DNA of 5,729 nt from an uncultured Actinoplanes sp. GTDB taxonomy: Bacteria; Actinomycetota; Actinomycetes; Mycobacteriales; Micromonosporaceae. This document shows, piece by piece, positions 1-4,914 of the stretch. The position numbers were made by a program, and so were the translations under genes. The notes below the pieces were generated by a model, which saw nothing but the letters and a program-made list of their open reading frames with translations, was not told the origin of the DNA and did no database searches. The stretch lies in the NCBI GenBank assembly GCA_934667465.1, contig CAKUMG010000433.1, positions 1 through 5,729 of the forward strand, written 5' to 3'. How positions within the stretch are numbered: position 1 is the stretch's first letter; each line of letters starts with the position of its first letter.

Positions 1-1
1 G

Positions 2-2182
2 TACGGGCTCGGGCGGTTCTCGTTCCGCCGGCGCGGGCTGGTGCTCGCGCTGTGGGTGCTCGTCCTCGGGCTGATGGGCGTCGGCGCGGCGACCCTGTCC
101 GGGCCGACCAGCAGCGCGTTCTCCATCCCGGGCACCGAGTCGTCGCAGGCGCTCGACGTGATCGGCGAGAAGATGGGCGGCGGCGGGAACACCGCGAGCG
201 CCCGGGTGGTGTTCACCGTCGGTGAGGGCGCGACGCTGATGGAGGGTGCGCCCAAGGCCGCGGTCGAGCAGGCTGTAGCCGCGCTTGCCGCGGCCCCGCA
301 GGTCGCGAGCGTCGCCGACCCGTACACCGCGCAGACCGTGTCGCGGGACGGCCGCACGGCGTACGCGACAGTCTCCTATGCCGTTGCCGTTGCCGACCTC
401 ACCGAGCAGGCGCGCGACGGCCTGGTGACCGCCGGCGAGACCGCGGAGGCCGGTGGCGTGCCGGTCGAGTTCGGCGGGGAGGCGAGCCGGGCCGCGGCGC
501 ACAGCGGGGCGACCGAGGTGCTCGGTGTGCTGGTCGCGGCCGTGGTGCTGGTGATCACGTTCGGGGCGCTGGTCGCGGCGGGGCTGCCGCTGCTGACCGC
601 GATCGTCGGGGTCGGCATCGGGATGTGCGGGATCCAGATCGCGACGGGCTTCTTCGACCTGTCGTCGTCGACGTCCGCGCTGGCGCTGATGCTGGGGCTG
701 GCCGTCGGGATCGACTACGCGCTGTTCATCGTGTCGCGCTACCGCCACGAGCTGGAGGAGGGCCGCGACGGGGAGGAAGCCGCCGGGCGCGCCGTGGGTA
801 CCGCCGGCTCGGCAGTGGTCTTCGCCGGGCTGACCGTGATCATCGCGCTGGCCGCGCTCGCCGTCGTCGGGATCCCGTTCCTGGCCGCGATGGGCTTCGC
901 CGCCGCGGGGACGGTTTTTGTGGCCGTACTGATCAGTCTGTCCTTGCTGCCCGCCCTGCTCGGCTTCGCCGGGCGCCGGGTGCTGCCCAAGTCGCAGCGT
1001 GACGGCGGGGGACGGCACGAGAAGGCGACGCGTACGCCGTTCGGCGAGCGCTGGGCGCGTACCGTCCTGAAGTTCCGGGTCCTGGCCGTGCTGGTGCCCG
1101 TGGCGGCGATCGCCGTCATTGCGATCCCCGCCCTCGACCTCAACCTGGCCCTGCCCGACGACAGCACCGCGTCGCCCGAGTCGACCCAGCGCAAGGCGTA
1201 CGACCAGCTCGCCGCGGGTTTCGGCGCCGGTTTCAACGGCCCGCTGATCGTGGTCGTCGAGGCCCCCGCCGGGCAGGCCGCCACCGCCGGCGCCCAGGCG
1301 CAGAAGATCATCTCCGGGCTCGACGACGTCGTCGTGGTGACCCCGCCCACCCCGAACCAGGCAGGCGACACCGCCCTGCTCACCGTCGTCCCCGCCAGCG
1401 GCCCGACCAGCGAGGACACCAAGGCGCTCGTACACGACATCCGCGCCCACGAGCCCGAGTTCACCGCGGCCGCCGCCGGCGCGACCCTCGCCGTCACCGG
1501 CACCTCCGCGCTCAACATCGACGTGTCCGAGAAGCTCAGCGACGCGCTGCTGCCCTACCTGGCCGTCATCGTCGGGCTCGCGTTCGTGCTGCTCGTGCTG
1601 GTGTTCCGCTCGATCCTGGTGCCGATCAAGGCGACAATCGGGTTCCTGTTCTCGGTCGCGGCGGCGTTCGGCGCCATGGTCGCGGTCTTCCAGTGGGGCT
1701 GGCTGGCGGGCTTGCTCGGGGTCGACTCCACCGGGCCGCTGGTCAGCTTCATCCCGATCTTCCTGATCGGCATCCTGTTCGGCCTGGCCATGGACTACGA
1801 GCTGTTCCTGGTCACCCGCGCCCGCGAGGAGTACGTGCACGGCGCCACCCCGGACGACGCCGTCATCAGCGGCGTCAAGCACGGCGCCCGCGTCGTCACC
1901 GCCGCCGCCCTCATCATGATCAGCGTCTTCGCCGGCTTCATCCTCGCCGACGACGCCATCATCAAGAGCATCGGCTTCGCCCTGGCGTTCGGCGTCCTCG
2001 TCGACGCGTTCGTCGTCCGCATGACGATCGTCCCCGCCGTGCTCTCCCTGCTCGGCAGGGCGGCCTGGTGGCTGCCGCGCCGGCTCGACCGCGCCCTGCC
2101 CGACGTCGACGTCGAGGGCGAGAAGCTCACCCGCCGGCTCGCCGCCCACCACCACGACGACCGCGAGCTCCAGCGCGTCTAG
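2..2182 (+). CDS. MMPL/RND-family membrane transporter, 5'-truncated by the window edge
   Basis: Proton-driven export protein of the MMPL (RND superfamily) type in the cytoplasmic membrane; the substrate cannot be read from sequence. The frame is open to base 2. The 13 codons before GTG 41 read YGLGRFSFRRRGL, the usual cytoplasmic lead-in of these proteins, so the true start lies just upstream of the window and GTG 41 is not the start. Numbering from GTG 41: TM1 about 1-20, extracytoplasmic domain 21-158, TM2-6 about 160-310, basic cytoplasmic loop 310-345, TM7 346-366, second extracytoplasmic domain 367-500, TM8-12 about 503-672, short His/Asp-rich tail. The paired proton-relay motifs of the family are present in both halves: GIDY (Asp225-Tyr226) and AMDY (Asp585-Tyr586). 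Total length of about 730 residues matches the shorter actinobacterial MMPL proteins, without the long C-terminal domain of mycobacterial MmpL3. No frameshift is seen. It ends 16 bp from the stop of the convergent TetR gene. Family is certain; role is not. Confidence 0.95.
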   Translation, partial: YGLGRFSFRRRGLVLALWVLVLGLMGVGAATLSGPTSSAFSIPGTESSQALDVIGEKMGGGGNTASARVVFTVGEGATLMEGAPKAAVEQAVAALAAAPQVASVADPYTAQTVSRDGRTAYATVSYAVAVADLTEQARDGLVTAGETAEAGGVPVEFGGEASRAAAHSGATEVLGVLVAAVVLVITFGALVAAGLPLLTAIVGVGIGMCGIQIATGFFDLSSSTSALALMLGLAVGIDYALFIVSRYRHELEEGRDGEEAAGRAVGTAGSAVVFAGLTVIIALAALAVVGIPFLAAMGFAAAGTVFVAVLISLSLLPALLGFAGRRVLPKSQRDGGGRHEKATRTPFGERWARTVLKFRVLAVLVPVAAIAVIAIPALDLNLALPDDSTASPESTQRKAYDQLAAGFGAGFNGPLIVVVEAPAGQAATAGAQAQKIISGLDDVVVVTPPTPNQAGDTALLTVVPASGPTSEDTKALVHDIRAHEPEFTAAAAGATLAVTGTSALNIDVSEKLSDALLPYLAVIVGLAFVLLVLVFRSILVPIKATIGFLFSVAAAFGAMVAVFQWGWLAGLLGVDSTGPLVSFIPIFLIGILFGLAMDYELFLVTRAREEYVHGATPDDAVISGVKHGARVVTAAALIMISVFAGFILADDAIIKSIGFALAFGVLVDAFVVRMTIVPAVLSLLGRAAWWLPRRLDRALPDVDVEGEKLTRRLAAHHHDDRELQRV

Positions 2183-2198
2183 CCCTCATTCCGCATCG

Positions 2199-2873
2199 TC
2201 ACGCCGCCCCCGTCGTGAACAGCTGCTCGAGGCGATAAGAGACGACGTCAACTGCTTCCTCAGCCGTACGCGCACCAACCAGCACCATCGACGACAGCCC
2301 AGCGACGAGCGCCCCCAACCCGCGCGCCTCCTGCACGGGATCGAGCCCGCCGTCGATCTCCCCGGCCTCCTGCGCGCGCCGGATCTGCTGCACCAGCGCC
2401 TTCTCCATCAACTCCTGCGGCGCCCCGCCGCCGCCTTCACCTTCGCCGGGGCCTGCCGCGTTCGCACCCGCGGCGCGCGTGCTTCCGGCGCTCGCCGCCC
2501 GCGCCAGTACCGGATCCGCCAGCGCCGCCGAGTAGTACGCGCCCTGCACCCGGGCCAGCAGCAGGCTCTCCTCATCGGTGGGCAGCACCTCCACCAGCGC
2601 CACCCGCAACACATCCCGCGCCCCCGGCGGCCGCCCCAGCCCGGCGAGCCGCTGCCGCATCCGTTCCGCCATCGCCCGCGTCACGTAGTGCAGCGCGTCG
2701 GCCAGCAACCGATCCTTGGTCTCGAAGTAGTACTGCACCAGCCGCACCGACACCCCGGCCTCCGCGGCAACCTCCCGCAGCGTCGCCGCCCCCAGCCCCC
2801 GGGTAGCCGCGATCCGCCACACCGCCTCGGCGATCTGCCGCCGCCGCACCTCATGATCGACCCGCTTCGGCAC
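2199..2873 (-). CDS. TetR-family transcriptional regulator
   Basis: A 224-residue one-component regulator, expected to bind DNA as a dimer and release it on binding a small ligand. The N-terminal domain is typical: a helix around 10-25 (RRRQIAEAVWRIAATRG), then the helix-turn-helix at about 31-52 (TLREVAAEAGVSVRLVQYYF), followed by ETKDRLLADAL. The C-terminal ligand and dimer region is helical and ends in the usual GLGALVAGLSSMVL segment. GTG 2873 is the first possible start: an in-frame TGA lies five codons upstream (2886-2888, minus strand). Its Shine-Dalgarno is poor, a G-run only 1 nt from the GTG. Residues about 127-152 form a Gly/Ala/Glu-rich low-complexity stretch between predicted helices, which looks like an inserted flexible loop. 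It is convergent with the transporter and divergent from the toxin-antitoxin operon. The dyads at 2910-2954 are candidate binding sites. Whether it controls the transporter is not shown by the layout. Confidence 0.93.
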   Translation of the reverse strand: MPKRVDHEVRRRQIAEAVWRIAATRGLGAATLREVAAEAGVSVRLVQYYFETKDRLLADALHYVTRAMAERMRQRLAGLGRPPGARDVLRVALVEVLPTDEESLLLARVQGAYYSAALADPVLARAASAGSTRAAGANAAGPGEGEGGGGAPQELMEKALVQQIRRAQEAGEIDGGLDPVQEARGLGALVAGLSSMVLVGARTAEEAVDVVSYRLEQLFTTGAA

Positions 2874-2909
2874 GCCCCCACTCTGTCACAGCCCGGTGCC
2901 CCCTTAACC

Positions 2910-2930
2910 GCAGTATTGCTGCAATGCTGC
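2910..2930. promoter_or_regulatory. Operator-like 21-bp dyad, site 1
   Basis: The left arm GCAGTATTGC and right arm GCAATGCTGC flank a central T. Nine of ten arm positions are complementary; the exception is the pair at positions 5 and 17. It lies in the divergent region between the TetR gene and the antitoxin gene, ends one base before the -35 element at 2931, and is 24 bp centre to centre from site 2. Size and symmetry suit a dimeric regulator. Candidate binders are the TetR protein encoded at 2199-2873 and the AbrB-like antitoxin; the sequence does not decide between them. Confidence 0.65.
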
Positions 2931-2959
2931 TTGGCAGTATCGCCGCGATCCTGGATACT
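2931..2959 (+). promoter_or_regulatory. Promoter of the toxin-antitoxin operon (-35 TTGGCA, -10 GATACT)
   Basis: TTGGCA at 2931-2936 matches the housekeeping -35 consensus at 5 of 6 positions. GATACT at 2954-2959 matches the -10 consensus at 4 of 6, including the key A at position 2 and T at position 6. The spacer is exactly 17 bp. The expected transcription start, about 7 nt past the -10, falls at or next to the ATG at 2966, so the mRNA would be leaderless, a common arrangement in actinobacteria. No convincing Shine-Dalgarno precedes that ATG, which agrees. I found no comparably good promoter for the TetR gene on the other strand; AATACT (complement of 2912-2917) is a weak -10 candidate. Confidence 0.6.
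2934..2954. promoter_or_regulatory. Operator-like 21-bp dyad, site 2
   Basis: The left arm GCAGTATCGC and right arm GCGATCCTGG flank a central C. Eight of ten arm positions are complementary. It matches site 1 at 16 of 21 positions. The change at position 8 (T to C) is matched by the paired change at position 14 (A to G), so the symmetry is kept while the sequence differs, as expected of a real protein-binding dyad. It covers the spacer from the last half of the -35 hexamer to the first base of the -10 hexamer, so a bound protein should block polymerase. Confidence 0.6.
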
Positions 2960-2965
2960 CGAGCG

Positions 2966-3403
2966 ATGGAGGAGAATCCCGCCGATCCTGCAGCCGGACA
3001 GCGCTCACGAGCCGCCGCGAACAAGAAACCCGCCAAGGCCGGCAAGGTCGTCGGCGAGACGACGAACCACCTCGCCGACAATCAGTCCGTGTCCAAGCCT
3101 GCGAAACCGGCGTCGTATCACGGCTTCGTCTCCGTCCAGTCGCGCGGCACGGTCGCGCTGCCTCCCGTGCTGCGCAAGCGCTACGGCCTTGACCGGCCCG
3201 GTTCCCAGGTCGAGATCACCGAGCGTAGTGACGGTGTCCTGGAGCTCCGCCCGGCCATCGCGGTGCCCGCGAGCCAGGCCTGGTTCTGGACCGAGAGCTG
3301 GCAGGAGGGCGAACGGCGCGCGGACGCCGACATCGCCGCCGGTCGCACCACCACGTACGACGATGTCGACGACTTCATGGACAGCTTGGACGTCGACGGG
3401 TGA
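2966..3403 (+). CDS. AbrB/MazE/SpoVT-fold antitoxin with N-terminal basic tail
   Basis: Antitoxin half of a type II toxin-antitoxin pair: it should bind and neutralise the toxin encoded by the overlapping next gene and repress their shared promoter. The 145-residue product has three parts. Residues 1-50 are a low-complexity Lys/Ala/Pro-rich tail (ANKKPAKAGK, SKPAKPA). Residues about 54-98 are the swapped-hairpin DNA-binding domain (VSVQSRGTVALPPVLRKRYG, then GSQVEITERSDGVLELRP). Residues 100-145 are an acidic, Trp-containing segment (FWTESWQEGERRADADIAAG then YDDVDDFMDSL) of the kind that wraps the toxin. ATG 2966 is chosen because the in-frame ATG at 2924 lies inside dyad 1 and upstream of the promoter. 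GTG 3089 would give a 104-residue protein lacking most of the tail, but it has no Shine-Dalgarno. The stop codon overlaps the toxin start. Family placement is from motif recognition, not a search. Confidence 0.82.
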   Translation: MEENPADPAAGQRSRAAANKKPAKAGKVVGETTNHLADNQSVSKPAKPASYHGFVSVQSRGTVALPPVLRKRYGLDRPGSQVEITERSDGVLELRPAIAVPASQAWFWTESWQEGERRADADIAAGRTTTYDDVDDFMDSLDVDG

Positions 3404-3708
3404 AGTTCGACAAGACCGAGGAGTTCGCCTCCGACTGGAAGTCCCTGCCGATCGACCATCGGCGCGTCTTCCGGTCCTTGATGCCCGCGTTCAACGCGGC
3501 GTGCGAGGCGTACATCGCCGACCCGGGGCACCCATGGCCCGCGCGACTGCGGGTCAAGCCGATGGTGAACTCGAACGGGATCTGGGAGATGACCTGGTCC
3601 TTCTCCGGTCCCGACGGTCGCGCGACGTTCGAGTTCTTCCTCGTGGACGGCGAGGTGGCGGTCAGATGGCGACGGATCGGCAGGCACGAGATCTACGATC
3701 GGCCTTGA
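3400..3708 (+). CDS. RelE/ParE-like toxin of the type II toxin-antitoxin pair
   Basis: A 102-residue small basic protein, the size of RelE-superfamily toxins, which commonly act as ribosome-dependent mRNA endonucleases. The order of elements fits that fold: two N-terminal helices (FDKTEEFASDWKSLP, then HRRVFRSLMPAFNAACEAYI), then beta strands LRVKPM, GIWEMTWSFSGPDGRATFEF, EVAVRWRRIG, and a C-terminal RHEIY. Arg51, Lys53, Arg74, Arg89, Arg91, Arg92, His96 and Tyr99 are candidates for RNA contact or catalysis by position; I cannot assign them without an alignment. The GTG start shares the sequence GTGA with the antitoxin TGA. There is no separate Shine-Dalgarno, so translation is probably coupled to the antitoxin, which keeps toxin synthesis dependent on antitoxin synthesis. 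The GIWEMTWSFSGPDGRATFEF region resembles actinobacterial proteins annotated as cytotoxins of toxin-antitoxin systems. A gyrase-targeting ParE activity is possible but less likely. Confidence 0.8.
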   Translation: MKFDKTEEFASDWKSLPIDHRRVFRSLMPAFNAACEAYIADPGHPWPARLRVKPMVNSNGIWEMTWSFSGPDGRATFEFFLVDGEVAVRWRRIGRHEIYDRP

Positions 3709-3730
3709 TCACGGCTCTCCGCCATGATCA
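3706..3730 (+). terminator. Hairpin at the toxin stop codon, candidate terminator or RNA-processing site
   Basis: TGATCACGGC and GCCATGATCA form a 10-bp stem with a single C-A mismatch around a 5-nt loop TCTCC. The hairpin begins at the toxin stop codon. There is no T-run after it, so it is not a classical intrinsic terminator, though many actinobacterial terminators lack one. It could instead stabilise the 3' end of the toxin-antitoxin mRNA or act as a DNA operator for the next gene. It contains the in-frame ATG at 3724, which argues against that codon as the start of the downstream gene. Confidence 0.4.
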
Positions 3731-3735
3731 GCGAC

Positions 3736-3743
3736 AGGAAAGG
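3736..3743 (+). promoter_or_regulatory. Shine-Dalgarno site that fixes the start of the DUF6928 gene
   Basis: AGGAAAGG lies 7 nt before ATG 3751, an ideal distance. The alternative in-frame ATG at 3724 has no such site and lies inside the hairpin at 3706-3730. This is the only strong ribosome binding site in the window. Confidence 0.75.
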
Positions 3744-3750
3744 CACACCG

Positions 3751-4485
3751 ATGGGTGCGAAGACCGCTCTGCTCGCCTTCGCGGGCGGCGATCTGCGCCC
3801 CGCCCTGCGTGAGGCCGTTCCGGCGGGCGAAGCCGAGGCCGGGGAACTGGTGCGTGCCTTGCACCCCGGCTACGAGGTGACCTCGATCGGCGAGAGCGTG
3901 CTCGGGGACGACTGCTATCCGCCCGAGGACACCAGCTACGTGGCCGTCCTGCCCGGCGCCGTGCTGTTCTGCGATGGCCGGCTGATCTGCGACCTGCCGT
4001 CGCAGCTGCCGGCCCGAGTGCTGCGCGCCGCGGAGGGCCGGCGGGTCATCATGCACGGCATGCACTCGGTCTCGGACTGGCTGTGCTTTGCCGTGTGGGA
4101 GAACGGCGAGCTGGTCCGTTCGCTGAGCCTGTCCCCGGACGCGGGCGTGCGGGAGAACATCGGCGAGCCGTACCCCTTCGAGTTGCCGTACTGGGCCGGC
4201 GAGCATCCGGTCGGAGACCCGTACCCGCTTCCCTTCCGCCCCCTGGAACTCGGCGGGCAGGCCCTGCGCGCCCTCTTCGGCTTCGTTCTCGAGGGCCGCC
4301 GCCAGCCCGGCGACCTCGATCCGTTCGACGTCGAGTTGCGCGGCTTCCGGGTCGCCGACCCGAGCGGCCGGGAACAGGCGGACCGCGAGGCCGCCATGAG
4401 CGAGGTCCTGCAGCGGATGCAACCGCCACGCCAGTACCGCTTTGAGGCCGACGGCTCGCTGCGCGAACTCGGCAACGAGGGGTAA
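3751..4485 (+). CDS. DUF6928-like conserved protein of unknown function
   Basis: A 244-residue soluble protein with no signal peptide or membrane segment. I recognise the pattern of an actinobacterial family annotated as DUF6928: N-terminal MGAKTALLAFAGGD; a central MHGMHSVSDWLCFAVWENGE (about 101-120); then LVRSLSLSPDAGVRENIGE (121-139), PFELPYWAGEHPV (142-154) and PYPLPFRPLELGGQALRALF (157-176). This block is rich in Trp, Pro, Tyr and Gly and suggests a compact beta-rich domain. No catalytic motif that I know is visible, and I assign no reaction. The C-terminal 60 residues are charged and probably variable. The start at ATG 3751 rests on the Shine-Dalgarno at 3736-3743 and on the usual MGAKTALLA beginning; ATG 3724 would add 9 residues. 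The gene lies 42 bp after the toxin gene on the same strand, so it could be read through from that operon, but the hairpin between them and its own strong ribosome site suggest partial independence. Confidence 0.85.
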   Translation: MGAKTALLAFAGGDLRPALREAVPAGEAEAGELVRALHPGYEVTSIGESVLGDDCYPPEDTSYVAVLPGAVLFCDGRLICDLPSQLPARVLRAAEGRRVIMHGMHSVSDWLCFAVWENGELVRSLSLSPDAGVRENIGEPYPFELPYWAGEHPVGDPYPLPFRPLELGGQALRALFGFVLEGRRQPGDLDPFDVELRGFRVADPSGREQADREAAMSEVLQRMQPPRQYRFEADGSLRELGNEG

Positions 4486-4522
4486 ACCGGCACCTCTGAG
4501 GGCAAGGCCCGAACGAGACGGC

Positions 4523-4843
4523 TCACGTGTCGAAGCGGTCAGGGGCCGGGTCGTCGAGCGGCCGCCCGCGGGCGCAGTCGGGACAGCGGGCCGGCTCCCA
4601 CAGAGCATGCGGCCACGTGGTCAGGGTGTGCATGGGCACGCCGGCGAGGTCCGGATGCCTCGGGGCGGTGTCACCGAGGCGTACCAGGGCGGCGATCAGC
4701 ACGGGGTCTCCGCCGGCGGCGCGGATCGCGGCCGAGGTGGCGCGGACGGCGGATCCGGCGTTGATGACGTCGTCGACGACGGCTGCGCGCCGGCCCCGCA
4801 CCGAGGGCTGCATCGCAGGCGGCAGCCGGTACTGGACGGAATG
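4523..4843 (-). pseudogene. Phosphoribosyltransferase remnant lacking the N-terminal half
   Basis: The minus-strand frame ending at TGA 4525-4523 encodes about 106 residues that look like the C-terminal half of an orotate-type phosphoribosyltransferase. It has YRLPPAMQPSVRGRR, the PRPP-binding loop VVDDVINAGSA, the helix VRATSAAIRAAGG, and a C-terminal CPDC pair (WEPARCPDCARGRPL) as in actinobacterial orotate-phosphoribosyltransferase-like proteins. Such enzymes need about 80-100 residues before this point. Upstream of about 4843 the open frame runs on to 5035, but its residues (Arg/Pro-rich) are the antisense of the HlyD-like gene and of its leader and show no phosphoribosyltransferase sequence. 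I found no missing N-terminal half in the other minus frames either. The gene therefore appears cut by a deletion or by arrival of the adjacent locus, with the join near 4840-4880. The remaining coding part has no internal stop, which suggests a fairly recent event. A short expressed protein starting inside is possible but would lack half of the fold. Confidence 0.65.
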
Positions 4844-4854
4844 CAGCGCGGCGC

Positions 4855-4901
4855 AAAACCGGCGAAGGTGGCGGAAACATGAAAACCGCCCGGGAAAACC
4901 G
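4855..4901. repeat. Three direct copies of AAAACCG before the HlyD-like gene
   Basis: AAAACCG occurs at 4855-4861, 4882-4888 and 4895-4901, start-to-start distances of 27 and 13 bp, in an A-rich island unlike the surrounding GC-rich DNA. They lie immediately upstream of a possible -10 and of the GTG start at 4915. They could be a regulator's direct repeats or simply an A-rich leader. Confidence 0.35.
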
Positions 4902-4903
4902 AG

Positions 4904-4909
4904 CACAAT
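4904..4909 (+). promoter_or_regulatory. Possible -10 element of the HlyD-like gene
   Basis: CACAAT matches the -10 consensus at 4 of 6 positions and ends 5 nt before the GTG at 4915, again predicting a nearly leaderless transcript. No good -35 is seen at the right distance: the best hexamer, TGAAAA at 4880-4885 with an 18-bp spacer, matches only 3 of 6. An activator-dependent promoter would fit, but this is tentative. Confidence 0.3.
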
Positions 4910-4914
4910 GAGGC

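Noticed and set aside
739..1518. 259-codon minus-strand open frame within the transporter
   Set aside because: It is the antisense of the MMPL coding frame, with a Ser/Ala/Pro-rich composition typical of shadow frames.
2183..2220. Bidirectional terminator between the convergent transporter and TetR genes
   Set aside because: The gap is 16 bp and the best inverted repeat nearby is TCACG/CGTGA with a 10-nt loop, which is too weak to call.
2924..2965. Upstream ATG for the antitoxin giving 14 more residues
   Set aside because: It lies in dyad 1 and ahead of the predicted promoter. The added residues MLLGSIAAILDTRA are a translation of the operator sequence.
2688..3812. 374-codon open frame on the plus strand spanning the TetR gene, the divergent region and the toxin-antitoxin genes
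   Set aside because: Its Arg/Pro-rich residues are the antisense of the TetR gene and an out-of-frame reading of the toxin-antitoxin genes. It crosses two well-supported gene starts and has no recognisable domain.
4486..4522. Terminator between the DUF6928 gene and the phosphoribosyltransferase remnant
   Set aside because: Only a 4-bp stem (GGGC-AAG-GCCC at 4500-4510) is present, no better than chance in GC-rich DNA.
3709..4608. 299-codon minus-strand open frame
   Set aside because: It is the antisense of the DUF6928 gene. Long antisense frames are expected in DNA with such high third-position GC, and no motif is seen.
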